Part shown: positions 12,201 through 23,228 of the stretch, one piece after another
How the letters are laid out: each line of letters opens with the position of its first letter
Numbering within the stretch: position 1 is the stretch's first letter
Assembly: GCA_028826165.1 (NCBI GenBank)
Contig: JAPDFW010000141.1
Location: forward strand, 1-64,000
Direction: 5' to 3'
Source: Anaeramoeba ignava
Taxonomy: Eukaryota > Metamonada > Anaeramoebidae
Length of the DNA stretch: 64,000 bases
Program-made: the position numbers and the translations under genes
Notes under the pieces: model-generated
Seen by the model: the letters and a program-made list of their open reading frames with translations, nothing else
Told to the model about the DNA's origin: nothing
Database searches by the model: none

Positions 12201-13600
12201 AGTTGTATTCAAATCAAAAAATTAGAATGGATCGAATGGAAAAATTTTATCAAAGATTGCAATTCTCAGCTCGAAAATTATATTTCGAAGCAAAAAAGAA
12301 GGAAGATGTTTTACCAAGTATTCTATTATTGAAGAATACTATTGATAATTATGAAACAAGTTTAGAAAGTGATTTTGAAGATGATGAAATGAAAGAAGAA
12401 GATAACAAAATGAAAGAAGAAGAAAACAAAATGAAAGAAGAAGAAACAAAATGAAAGAAGAAGAAAATGAACAAAATAAAATTTCAGAAATTAATCTTAA
12501 AATTGATACCAACATGAAAGATCAAGAAATTTCAATCCAACAAGAAAACACACAACAAAAAATTTCCATTCTTTCTAATCCAATTCAAAATTCTCAAAAA
12601 ACTCCAAAAACTCCAAGAACTCCAAGAACTCCTAAAACTCCCAAATATTTAACTCCATTTTTACCAAATTCAAGTTCTTCTTTTAAAGATTTAGGAGATG
12701 ATCAATTTTCTGAATCTGATTTTTTCTCACTTGGAGCAACTCCAATTTCCCAAAGCAATCAAAAACAAAGCAATCAAAAAATCCTTAATCAAAGCAATCA
12801 AAAACAAAGCAATCAAAAAATTCTTAATCAAAGCAATCAAAAACAAAGCAATCAAAAAATTCTTAATCAAAGCAATCAAAAACAAAGCAATCAAAAAATT
12901 CTTAATCAAAGCAATCAAAAACAAATTAATGAAAATATTTCAAGAGAAAGTATCGATTCTAAAGATATAGATCTTGGTTTAGCTGATGAAGATTTCACAC
13001 AAACTGATATCGATAAAGATCTTTTCCAAGATTTAGAACAAAAAACTCCTATTTATCAATCTCCTTATGTTCAAACAAAATCTGCAGATTATCATTCTGA
13101 AAATGAACAAGAAAATACTCCAATTAAACAAGAAAATGAAACAACAAAAACAACCGAATCAAAAAATCCTCCAAATTCAAATACTATTAAAATTATTCAT
13201 AAAAATAAAAATAAATCCAAAAATAAAAAAAATAAAAATAAAGACAAAAAATCTAAAAACAAGAAAAGAAAATCAAAATCTTCTTATCATTCTTCTACTT
13301 CAAGTTATTCAACTGATAATGAAGATTCTGGAGATGATGATTATAAAGTTAGTCCACAAAAGAAAAAGAGAAACAAAAAAACTAAGAAAAGTAACAAAAA
13401 TAACAAAAAAACAAGAAATTCTAAAAATACAAGAAATACAAGAAACAGTAAAAAAGAAAAAGAAAAAGAAAAAGAAAAAGAAAAATTTAAGAAAAAAAAG
13501 CAAAAATAATAAACAAAAAAAACCTCCAAAAACAAGAAAACTTCGTGGTATTTCTAAACGAAATGAAGGTTATGATTATCTTGATCAAGATTCTGATTAA
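9232..13600 (+). CDS. Kinesin-6-like motor protein with a long repeat N-terminus
   Basis: A Lys-rich start (MNKSRFRLIRATLKK) leads into SKKD repeats and then dozens of DLTQ/NLTQ/DLTK tetrapeptides (about 9450-10110). The motor follows: AKVFLRIRPF, P-loop GISNAGKTFTIQG, EIYNDKIFDLLSE, switch I DSNRSHSVF, switch II DLAGSE, IPYRESVLTRIFKDYF and YETIHTLKLSA. The SNAGKT.TIQG P-loop and the YRES/ETL..LKLSA motifs resemble kinesin-6 (KIF20/MKLP), which acts in the central spindle and cytokinesis. Behind the motor are an NQ tract, coiled coils (about 11580-12450), TP-rich repeats, SNQK repeats (12750-12930) and a basic tail. Frame breaks near 10113, 10395, 10740, 12440 and 13490 are all single-base homopolymer differences; at 12440 the preceding repeat copy has the missing A. 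Assignment to kinesin is firm, the subfamily is likely. Confidence 0.85.
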
Positions 13601-13687
13601 TTAATTAATTTTTTTTCTTCTTGATTTCTTTAATTTTTTTTTATATTGAAAAAAAAAAACTTTAACTTTCTTTTTAAAATTTTCTTT

Positions 13688-16600
13688 TTAAAATTTTCTT
13701 CTTGTTGTTGTTCTTGTTTTTGTTGTTCTTGTTGTTGTTTTCTTTCTTTCTTCTATTCTTTTTTCATCAAATAATTCTTGAAAAAATAATATTCTGGAAT
13801 TTGGATGAAGTTGATAATAATCATTAAAAAAATCAAAATCAAAATCTTGAGAATCTTTTTCAACTAAATCTCGATATTCTTTTTCATCCATTTGATCTGT
13901 ATAAAGAAATTTAATAAAGAAATTCATTGCTTCAAATGATTTTTCAGTAAAATCTTTAGTTCTATTAGAATCATCTTTTATCAAAATGAAAGTTTGTCGA
14001 AATAAATTACTTCTAGCTGCAAGAACTAATTTATGAGCTTTAATTTGTTTTCCTTCAACTTCAATTATAAAATCTTTTTGATTTTCATTTAAATTTTCAT
14101 TTAAATTTTCATTTGAATTTTCATTTTGGATTTTATTTTCTTTTTCATCATCATCATCATAATAATAAAGTTTCCCAATATCTTCTTTCAAATCTCTCAT
14201 TGCAATATTATTTATTCCACATTCCTTTAAAATATCTTTAGTTTTCTTGTTTTCTTCTTTTTCTTCTTTTTCTTTTTTTTCTTTTTTTCCCTTTAATTCT
14301 CCTTTATAAATCCAAGTTAAAACATTTTTAATCTCATTATCTGTATATTTCATTAAAATTTTTTCAATTTCTTCTGCTTTTTTTCCTGTTCTTGCTTCAA
14401 TAATCAATTTATGAACTCCAAAAGTTGAAATTTCAAAATCTACCAATTGTTTTTCGATAAACAAATTATGGAAATCGTCTTTAAATGAACTATGTGTACT
14501 GCTTAATATTTTCAATTCTTCATTCTTACTCTTTGTCCCATAATCAAGAAATTGTCCTTTATTAAAAATTTCATCAAAAATTTTAAATTTTTCATTCTTT
14601 GTTAAATTGTTATGACTTTCTATATCGCTCAAATTTTTTTCAATCTTTTTCAATTAATTTTATTTTAAAAATATAAATATATATATATAAATGTATATAA
14701 TTTAGAATTTGTTTTCTTATAAAATTCACTTACTAAATAAATTTAAATTAAAAATTAAAAATTCATTTTAAAATTAAAATTAAAATTAAAATTAAAATTA
14801 AAAATACCCATTGTTCCTCCATTTTTTAATATTAGTACAATCATCTCAAGTGTTACAGATTCATTTTGAAGAAGATAAGATAATGGTGTATACTATAAAA
14901 ATAATGAAAAATCATAATTTATTTATTTTTTTATCAATATCATTTCAAATTTATTCAATCAAAAGAAAAAAAAATAATTTACTTTCTAAAAAAAAAAGGA
15001 ATATTTGAATTATTATTATTAATTTTAATTTATCAAATCTTAATTTACATACTATAGTTGTTGTTGTTGTTGTTGTTTTAGAAAAAACAAAATTTATTTT
15101 TCAAATTTAATTCAATTTCTTTAAATTACATGCTAATTTTATTCAAAAATTAATTCTTTTTCCATTTTGTATTTTAAAAAAAAATATTTATGATTATTCA
15201 CAGCCTAAATTTTAAATCAAAACTTTTAATCCACATTTTTTCTTTCTTTTTTTTCTTTCTTAATTACAGTAAATTTTTTCAAATTAGCTCCATTAACTAT
15301 CATTAATTCAAGAGATTCAATTGTAATTGCTGGATTTTGACATAAATAATGAAGTGGAGTATACTTTTTTTTTATAAAAAAAATAAAAATAATTATTATT
15401 AATGATTTATATTTGAATTATTAAATTGTTTTACAAACTATTTATTTTATTTCAAATATAAAAATATATTATATTATATTAATTCAAAATCAATCTTATT
15501 TTTATTTTTTACATCCTAAAAAAAAATTTTAATTAATTTGAAATGAAAAGGAAAAAAAAAGATATACAGAAAATGCATTAATATTAGCATTGTTTTGAAG
15601 AAGAATAGCAATCATTTCGGGTTTTAAACTTTTGTTATAACATAGATAATGCAATGGTGTAATCTTATGTAAAAAAAAAAGATGATTTAATTTTTATATA
15701 ATTTTCTTTTTCAAAGAAATTTATTTTAAATTATTTTTTGAAGAAATACAACCTATTCAATAAAATATTAATAAAATAATAAATTCCACTTTTTCCTCTT
15801 TTGTTTTTAGAATATATTTACATACTATTTTATTAATTTAGTTAAAATCCCAAAAAAAATAATAAGAAGAATAATAGAATTTTTTTTTACATGAGAATCT
15901 TTCGCACGAATTCCATATTTAATTAATAATTTAAGCATTTCAATAGTTATTGATGGATTTCGACATAAATAATGAAGTACTGAACACTAATTTTTTTTTT
16001 TAATTATTATAAAAAATTTAATTTTGTTTTTTATTATATTTACTCCCTATTTTTTTTCTTATTTAAATACTTTTGAAGGAAATTACTATTAAAATTAAAA
16101 TTATACTTCCTAAAAAATTCATTTATTAAAAAAAAAACTATTTTTAAAATTTTTTTTCAAAACAAAATGATATAAATAATTTACAGCCTATATTATATTA
16201 TATTTTATTTAATATTTTTTTTTAAGAAAATAACTGATTTGAAATGATTTCCAAAAAAATTTATTTACAGTTCTTAATTTCAAATTAACTCTATATTTAA
16301 TTAGAGTTTCTATCATTTCTAATTTTAAAGCTGGGTTTTGGAAAAGAAGTGAACATGATGTATTCTAAAATTATTAAAAATTAATATTTGAATTATCTCT
16401 AATAACAAAATAATTTACTAAATCCTAAAAAAAAATAATTGATAGATAAATAATTATTTTTATTTTAATTTTTAATTTTTCTTACATTCTAAAATTGGTT
16501 TTTTTTTTCCAAAATTAATACTTTTATTTAAATAAAAAGAAAATTACAAGCTTTATTAAAGTTTAAATTTTTTAATTTTTGAAAATTTTTGAAAATTTTG

Positions 16601-18728
16601 AAAATTTTTAGAATTTTACAATCTAGAAAGGAAAAATGAAAAAGGAAAACAATTCATATTTATTATAATTAAATTTTCTCAAATTCAATCAATAAATACA
16701 TTTTGAATATCAAATTTATATTTTTTTTCTAACATCATAACGATAATATTGTTAGTAACCAAAGGATTTGAACAAATTAAATCAATTCCAGAAATCTAAT
16801 TTTAAATTCTCAGTTAATTTCCTTATTTTTTAAAAACTTTTTAAAAGAATTTTTTTTTATTATTATTGTTTACAGCCTAAATATGAAAAAAATTAAATTT
16901 CTTCAAAAGCAAAAAAATTGTTTTATTCTTCTTTTTCTTACTTTCTAAAAAAAAATGTAAAACTATTTATAAGAAAATTTTGGAATAAATTTTGTTTTAA
17001 ATTTTACAGTCTAATTAATTTATTAATATAATTATTTATTGAAATTTAATAATAATAATTATTATTATTACTCCCTAAAGATATAATATTAATATTTAAC
17101 AAAAAAAAAACAAAATGAATTTTTTTGTTTTACATATTTCGCATTAAAATCTAATCCTGAATCTAATAAAAGTTTAATAATATCTTCACTAATAGAATGA
17201 CTACATAATAAATGAAAAGGTGTAATCTAAAGGAAAAATTTTTGTTATTTTTATTATTAAAAAAAATTAAATGAAATAATTTTTGGTCTTTACATTCTAA
17301 AATTAAGAGAAAAAATTTGTTTATTTGGATTATTGTTATTTTATATTTAACAAAAATTACTCTCTTTTTATTTTTATAATTCCAAAAAAATTTTATTAAA
17401 AAAATTTCATATCAATTTAAAAATGGAATTACAAGCTTTTTATAAGAAAAAAACATTAAATTAATAAATAATTTTTTTTGGAATGATTATAAAAAGAAAT
17501 TTAATAAATTACTCCCTTTTATATTTATTAATTTTATTATTAATTTTATTATAAATTTTATTATTAATTTTATTATTAATTTTATTATTAATTTTATTAT
17601 TAATTTTATTATTAATTTTATTATTAATTTTATTATTAATTTTATTATAAATTTTATTATTAATTTTATTATAAATTTTATTATAAATTTTATTATTAAT
17701 TTTATTATAAATTTTATTATAAATTTTTACAAAAGGAATCATAAAATCAGCTTTATATTTTATTGCTAAATCTATTAATTGTAAAGTTAAATTTTTGTTT
17801 TGGCATAATTGGTAAAATGGAGTTGACTTATTTATAAACAAAAAAATGAAATGTAAATAAAAATGTTTTTTATAAACATTTTGTTAAAATTAAATTAAAA
17901 TTACTTTCTTTTAAAGAGAAATTAAAATTAATAATAACAAAATTTCTTTTAAATTTTACTCTCTAATTAAAAATTATTTTTATATCAAATTCTTTTCACT
18001 TTTCTTCTTTTCTTTTCTTTGGAAATTTTACTGGCTTTAAAATTTATAAAAATTTATTAAAATTAAAATTAAATTTTAAATTAAAATTATTTTAAAAATA
18101 ATTACAGTTTTATGATTAAAATTTGCCCCTTTTTCAAGAAGAAAATTTGTTAATTCAAATGTAATATTAGGATTTTTTGCTAAATAATATAAAGGTGACA
18201 TTTCCTAATTTAAAAATTTTTTTTGTAAATTTTTTCTTTGTGAATTTTTTGAATTGTAATTTTTTGATTTACATTCTAAATTTAAAATTTAAAATTTAAA
18301 AAAATTTTTTTTCTTAAATTTTTCTCTTTACATTTGGCACTTTTAAATTTTCAATTCTTTTAAAAACCAATTCAATCATTTCTTTATTAACAGATTCATT
18401 TTTACAAATAGAACATAAAGCAGATCTTAAATTCTATAAAAGTAATTTAAAAAATATAATAAAATTAATTAACAAAAAAAAAAACGAAAATTAAAAAATT
18501 AATTTTTTCACAATCTAAAAAAAATTTAATTTTGTTTTGAATTATTTTTTCCAATTTTAAATTTTGATATTTCTTTAATTTTTAATTTCAAACTGATTCA
18601 TATGAATTTTTTTGAATAGAAGAGATTATTTGCTCAATAATTTTTAAATCTGAAGAATTTTGAAGAGTTTTAAAATCATCAAGAGTTATATCTTTATCTT
18701 TAATAGGAAATTGAGGAAATTGAAGCAT
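13688..18728 (-). CDS. Ankyrin-repeat BTB protein encoded by ankyrin exons plus single-codon exons
   Basis: Exon 1 (18594-18728) begins MLQFPQFPIK. Ten further exons each hold one ankyrin repeat: 18332-18433, 18106-18204, 17731-17826, 17134-17226, 16700-16795, 16269-16364, 15891-15986, 15568-15663, 15268-15363 and 14808-14892. Typical contents are TPLHYLCQNP..TIESLELMI.NGAN. All but the last end in phase 0. The last exon (about 13688-14619) carries two BTB-like segments (VDFEISTFGVHKLIIEA; FIIEVEGKQIKAHKLVLAARS) and an acidic linker. Between ankyrin exons the non-coding DNA repeatedly shows AG, three bases, GT at 50-90 nt spacing; these triplets are listed as a separate feature. Including them brings the ankyrin period to about 33-36 residues. 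Ankyrin-BTB proteins commonly act as protein-binding adaptors; the partner is unknown. The E11/E12 junction is the least certain. Confidence 0.75.
14730..18514 (-). other. 28 candidate micro-exons (27 of 3 nt, one of 6 nt) in the ankyrin-BTB gene
   Basis: Plus-strand positions with minus-strand codon, in gene order: 18512-18514 ATT; 18273-18275 AAT; 18032-18034 CCA; 17960-17962 AGA; 17905-17907 AAA; 17513-17515 GGA; 17433-17435 CTT; 17361-17363 AGA; 17294-17296 AAT; 17072-17074 GGA; 17008-17010 ACT; 16942-16944 AAA; 16874-16876 GCT; 16620-16622 ATT; 16548-16550 CTT; 16486-16488 AAT; 16419-16424 GATTTA; 16185-16187 GCT; 16107-16109 GAA; 16044-16046 GGA; 15822-15824 TAT; 15750-15752 GTT; 15513-15515 GAT; 15435-15437 TTT; 15202-15204 GCT; 15130-15132 CAT; 15049-15051 TAT; 14983-14985 AAA. 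Each is preceded by AG and followed by GT (mostly GTAA). None is a stop codon. A further AG-TAA-GT at 14730-14732 lies in the one phase-1 gap. Confidence 0.65.
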
Positions 18729-18756
18729 TATTATTATTATTATTAAGAAAAAAAAA

Positions 18757-18765
18757 ATGAAAAAT
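18757..18765 (-). promoter_or_regulatory. Poly-T/TCA motif upstream of the ankyrin-BTB gene
   Basis: Minus strand reads TTTTTCATTTTTTTT about 30 bases before the ATG at 18728. Confidence 0.4.
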
Positions 18766-18837
18766 ATTTTTTAAATTAAAATTTTAAATTAAATTACGTC
18801 ATTCAAAATGATTTAAACTGAATTTTTTTTAATTTTT

Positions 18838-18863
18838 TCATTTTTTCATTTTTCTCATTTTTT
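18838..18863 (+). promoter_or_regulatory. Three TCATTTT units upstream of the RNase Z-like gene
   Basis: TTCATTTTTT, TTCATTTTTC and CTCATTTTTTT lie 12-36 bases before the ATG at 18874. This divergent promoter region (18729-18873) also serves the minus-strand ankyrin-BTB gene. Confidence 0.45.
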
Positions 18864-18873
18864 TAATTTATAA

Positions 18874-19770
18874 ATGAATTCAAACAGAAAAAAATCACAA
18901 CTTTATGAAATTTTTTGGCAAACAAATTGGAAAATTCCTAACACAAATTTAACATTATTAGGACATTCAAAAGCAGCAGAAAAAACAGGATTTATAATTC
19001 CACAATTAGGAATATTTCTTGATGCAGGAATTCAAGGATATCACGAACCACATTACATTTTCATAACACATTGTCACAGCGATCATACATTTGGATTACC
19101 GATGCTTTTAACGGGAATTCAGTCCAATCCAAAAATTTATGTCCCTAATGGAACTGAAGATTTATACACAAATTTTATCAAAAGCACGTTTGAATTATCA
19201 ACAGGAGGAAAAGATATTGATTTATCGTTTTTCAAGATTTTGGGAGTTAGTCCAAAAGACAGTTTTGCATTTTCTGCAAAAACAAGAAAATTTGAAATAC
19301 AAGTTTTCCAGTGTGATCATACAGTGCCAACTGTTGGTTATGGATTTAGTGAAAAAACAACCAAGTTGAAGACTGAATATCATGGGTTGTCCGGCAAGAA
19401 AATCAAAGAAATGAGAGAGAATAAGGAGGATATTTTCATTGAAAAAATCAATAAGTTTCTTTGTTATCTTGGTGATACAACTCCTCTTGTTTTTGAACTT
19501 AATCCAGAAATCTTGCAATATTCAACAATCATAATTGAATGCACTTTTCTCAGTCAAGAAAACCAAAAAAATGCTGCTGAAAGAAAGCATATTTGTTGGA
19601 ATGATTTGCTTCCTTATGTTGCCAAGAATCCAAATGTTACCTTTGTTTTGATTCATTTTAGTTTTAGAAGTTCTGATGAAGAAATTCTTGAATTTTTTGA
19701 GAAGGAAAAAAAGGCGAATGATTTAAAAAATTTAATAGTTTGGTTAGATTATCAAACTGAGATTAAATAG
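18874..19770 (+). CDS. RNase Z-like metallo-beta-lactamase-fold hydrolase
   Basis: A single intact 298-residue frame. Metal-site motifs of the RNase Z branch are visible: THCHSDHTFG (HxHxDH), FQCDHTVPTVGYGF (the histidine followed by the P..GY motif of tRNase Z), LCYLGDTTPL (metal-bridging Asp) and VLIHFSFRS (late His, as in tRNase Z HFS.RY). The length matches short-form tRNase Z, which removes 3' trailers of pre-tRNA to leave the discriminator end. The fold and metal site are clear; tRNA as substrate is inferred from the family. No targeting peptide is obvious. The start at 18874 is supported by the TCATTTT cluster just upstream. Confidence 0.85.
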   Translation: MNSNRKKSQLYEIFWQTNWKIPNTNLTLLGHSKAAEKTGFIIPQLGIFLDAGIQGYHEPHYIFITHCHSDHTFGLPMLLTGIQSNPKIYVPNGTEDLYTNFIKSTFELSTGGKDIDLSFFKILGVSPKDSFAFSAKTRKFEIQVFQCDHTVPTVGYGFSEKTTKLKTEYHGLSGKKIKEMRENKEDIFIEKINKFLCYLGDTTPLVFELNPEILQYSTIIIECTFLSQENQKNAAERKHICWNDLLPYVAKNPNVTFVLIHFSFRSSDEEILEFFEKEKKANDLKNLIVWLDYQTEIK

Positions 19771-19820
19771 AACTAAAATTTAATTAAAAAAATAAAGGAA
19801 AAAGAAAAAATATTTTTTTT

Positions 19821-19836
19821 TTTCATTTTTTCATTT
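19821..19836 (+). promoter_or_regulatory. Poly-T/TCA motif upstream of the PAS-GAF gene
   Basis: TTTCATTTTTTCATTT, about 50-60 bases before the ATG at 19883. Confidence 0.4.
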
Positions 19837-19882
19837 CATCAAAAAAAAAATTGTTTGTTTCTTTTTTGTTTTTTTTTTAAAA

Positions 19883-20812
19883 ATGGGATCATCAGAAAGT
19901 AAAGAAATGTTCATTCCACCAAGTAATCCTTCATCTAAAACTAAAAACAAATATCTTCAAGCAATAGAAAATCAAGCTGAAGCTTTAGCATTAATAGATT
20001 CAAAAGGAAATTATGAAGGGTTTAACAAATTATATATTGAGTTATTTGGGTTTGACAGCCTAGAAATAGCAACAATAACACTAAGAAATTTATTAACATT
20101 AAGCAAAGAAGAGCAACCTCAGAATCAAGAGGTTTCACTTCAAGCAATCAAGCTAAAAATTGGAAAAGCGTTATCAGAAGGCGAAAATCATTATCAATGG
20201 ATTTATCAAACAATGAGTGATAAAGATCTTGAGGTTTTTGTTTGGATCAATCCAATTCGTTTGAAGGATTCACTTTATTTGCAAGTTCTTATTCGTCCAA
20301 AAGGAACTGAATCAACCGTTTCAAATATTGATGAAAGTTTGATTGATGTCCAAGTCTCAGCAAGAGAAATTGGTGATTTCTGTTTGCAAGAAGCAGTTCG
20401 AATTACGAACTCAGAAATCGGTCACTTATCTTTTATTAATAAAAAACAAGATCTATTACAAACTTATGGATTTTCCAAAAATGTGATGGAACAATGTAAT
20501 ACTCTTAAAAAACAACTTGTTTTCAATTTGCCTAATACTGGATTGTGGGGTGAATCTGTTCGCCAAAGAAAACCTGTTATTACAAATGACTATTCTAAAC
20601 CTAATCCTTATAAAAAGGGTGTCCCTAATGGTCATGTTCCTATTTCAAGATATATGTGTGTTCCTGTTTTTCGAAATGAAGATAAAAAGAGAGTTGTTTT
20701 AACTGTTGGTGTTGCTAATAAAAAAGATCCTTATACAATGGAAGATGCTCAAAATATTGAGGATTTAATGTATAAAATGTGGCAAATTTTTCAGAAGAAA
20801 TACAATTTATAA
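19883..20812 (+). CDS. PAS-GAF sensor-like protein, possibly myristoylated
   Basis: An intact intronless frame of 309 residues. Residues about 25-150 look like a PAS domain (ALALIDSKGNYEGFNKLY, FGFDSLE, WINPIRL). Residues about 165-305 form a GAF domain: EAVRITNSEIGHLSFIN, GLWGESVRQRKPVITNDY, NGHVPISRYMCVPVF, VVLTVGVANK and YTMEDAQNIEDLM. This GAF type is common in bacterial and archaeal signalling proteins. No histidine kinase, cyclase or phosphodiesterase domain follows, so output must pass through a partner or by ligand sequestration. The N-terminus MGSSESK fits an N-myristoylation site. Ligand unknown. A prokaryotic origin is plausible but needs a tree. Confidence 0.8.
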   Translation: MGSSESKEMFIPPSNPSSKTKNKYLQAIENQAEALALIDSKGNYEGFNKLYIELFGFDSLEIATITLRNLLTLSKEEQPQNQEVSLQAIKLKIGKALSEGENHYQWIYQTMSDKDLEVFVWINPIRLKDSLYLQVLIRPKGTESTVSNIDESLIDVQVSAREIGDFCLQEAVRITNSEIGHLSFINKKQDLLQTYGFSKNVMEQCNTLKKQLVFNLPNTGLWGESVRQRKPVITNDYSKPNPYKKGVPNGHVPISRYMCVPVFRNEDKKRVVLTVGVANKKDPYTMEDAQNIEDLMYKMWQIFQKKYNL

Positions 20813-20862
20813 TTTTTCTTTTTTTTTCTTTTTAAATTAAAAATCCAAAATAAAATTTTTTT

Positions 20863-20885
20863 TTCATTTTTTCATTTTTTCATTT
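20863..20885 (+). promoter_or_regulatory. Triple TTTCATTTT cluster
   Basis: Three TTCATTTT units in tandem end seven bases before the ATG at 20892. Confidence 0.45.
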
Positions 20886-20891
20886 TAAAAA

Positions 20892-22989
20892 ATGATTGAA
20901 AAACTTAATTTTAATGATGATACTTTATTTAATGAATTAATGAGAATTGTTGAATCTTTAAAAGTTTTTTCAAATTCAAATTCAAAATCAACACAAACTT
21001 CTTCAAAAAGGATACTTATTGGTAATATGATTGTAGATGTTTCTTCTCCATTTATTACTTTAGAAAAAAGCATTTCAGAACTTTTAAAGAAAATTCAACG
21101 TTTTTATTTTGAAATGAATGAAATGGTAGACAATATAATTTATTTATAATTTTATTTAGAAATTTATTTAGAAATTTATTTAGAAATTTATTTATAATTT
21201 AATTTCTAATTTAATTTATAATTTAATTTATAATTTATTTATAATTTATTTATAATTTATTTATAAATTTATTTAGAAATTTATTTATAATTTAATTAGA
21301 AATTTATTTATAATTTATTTAGAAATTTATTTATAATTTAATTTATAATTTAATTTATAATTTAATTTATAATTTATTTAGAAATTTATTTAGAATTTTA
21401 TTTAGAAATTTATTTATAATTTAATTTAGAAATTTATTTAGAAATTTATTTAGAGATTTATAATTTAATTTATAATTTTATTTATAATTTTATTTATAAT
21501 TTAATTTATAATTTAATTTAGAAATTTATTTAGAAATTTATTTATAATTTAATTAGAAATTTATTTAGAAATTTATTTATTATTTAATTTATAATTTATT
21601 TAGAAATTTATTTAGAAATTTATTTAGAAATTTATTTATAATTTAATTTAGATTTATAATTTAATTTATAATTTAATTTACAATTTTATTTATAATTTTA
21701 TTTATAATTTAATTTATAATATAATTTATAATTTATTTATAATTTTTAATTTTAATTTTATTTATAATTTTATTTACAATTTAATTAGAAATTTATTTAT
21801 AATTTAATTTATAATATAATTTATAATTTATTTATAATTTAATTTATAATATAATTTATAATTTAATTTAGAAATTTATTTAGAAATTTATTTATAATTT
21901 ATTTGAAATTTATTTATAATTTAGAAATTTATTTAGAAATTTATTTAGAAATTTATTTAGAAATTTATTTATAATTTATTTATAATTTATTTAGAAATTT
22001 ATTTAGAAATTTATTTAGAAATTTATTTAGAAATTTATTTAGAAATTTATTTATAATTTATTTACAATTTTATTTATAATTTATTTATAATTTATTTTAC
22101 AATTTATTTATAATTTAATTTATAATTTAATTTATAATTTAATTTATAATTTTATTTATAATTTAATTTATAATTTTATTTATAATATAATTTATAATTT
22201 TATTTATAATTTAATTTATAATATAATTTATAATTTTATTTAGAATTTTTATTTATAATTTAATTTATTTAGAAATTTATTTATAATTAATTTAGAATTT
22301 TATTTATAATTTAATTTAGAAATTTATTTATAATTTATTTAGAGATTTAATTAGAAATTTATTTATAATTTAATTTAAAAATTTATTTATAATTTAATTT
22401 ATAATTTAATTTATAATTTGATTTATAATTTAATTTATAATTTTATTTTTTTATAAAATTCAGCAAAAAAAATATTCATCAGATGGTATTGTTTCATTGA
22501 GTTCATTCAAAAAAATATCAGACTCAAAAATCATTGAAACATTAAAAGAATTTCATAAAATGTTAAAAGATAAAACTGAAAGCATTAAGAAAACCAAAAG
22601 CAGAAATGGATGTTATTGCTTCTGAAATTTTTGGAATGAAAAACACTGTAACACAAACTATGAATATGGTTAATGATGAATCTGAACAAATTTCATCAAA
22701 AAACAAATTATTTAAGAAGAAAAATGAAGAATTTCAACATTTTCAATCAATTTATAATGAAAAACTTAAAAAATTCATTCAAAAAAAACAAGAATTAAAT
22801 GAAAAAGATAATGATAACCAAAAAAAAGAATTTTGGCTTCAAAAAAAAGAAAAAGAATTATTGGAATTGGAAAAAAGTTTAGAAACAAAACAAATGGCTC
22901 AAAAAGCAACTGCTCAACGTTTAAAAGATTGGGAAAAACAATTAAGATCAAAAAATAAGCATTTAAAAAAACCAGAAAAGAAAAAATAA
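20892..22989 (+). CDS. Coiled-coil protein of unknown function
   Basis: Exon 1 (20892-21125, phase 0) reads MIEKLNFNDDTLFNELMRIV and on to a heptad-like KSISELLKKIQRFYFEMNEM. Exon 2 starts at 22464 after TTCAG (QKKYSSDG) and runs to 22989. A frame break near 22590 (AAAA after ATTAAG, one A too many) separates the ISDSKIIETLKEF part from AEMDVIASEIFGMKN. The C-terminal half is Lys/Glu-rich and strongly predicted to coil by eye (EKELLELEKSLETKQMAQK). I recognise no family. It could be a cytoskeletal or kinetochore-type structural protein, but nothing in the sequence decides this. Confidence 0.65.
21126..22463 (+). repeat. TTTAGAAATTTA/TTTATAATTTAA repeat filling an intron
   Basis: About 1.3 kb of 10-12 bp units of two interleaved types, between donor GTAGAC and acceptor TTCAG. 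Confidence 0.9.
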
Positions 22990-23228
22990 CTTTAAATTTG
23001 AATTAATTAAAATCTATTATTTTTTTTTTAATGTATTGATGATTCCAAGAAAAATTTTTAAAAGTAAAAGAGCAAAAATTAAAATTAAAAAAGCAAAAAA
23101 AAAAAATAATAAAAAAATTTAAAAAAAATTAATTTCCATTTTTTTCATTCTTTCTCTTTTCTTTTAATTATTTCTGTTGTCTAATATAATTCTTATAATT
23201 CTTCTAATTCTTATTTTTATTATTCAAA
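22990..23228. other. Intergenic spacer before the BEACH gene
   Basis: Contains the 3' end of the coiled-coil gene and a TTTTTTCATTC element near 23140-23150, about 80 bases before the ATG at 23229. Confidence 0.4.

Noticed and set aside
14811-15008. A 65-residue plus-strand protein
   Set aside because: It overlaps ankyrin exon 11 and its introns on the opposite strand, has no recognisable domain and contains intron repeats.
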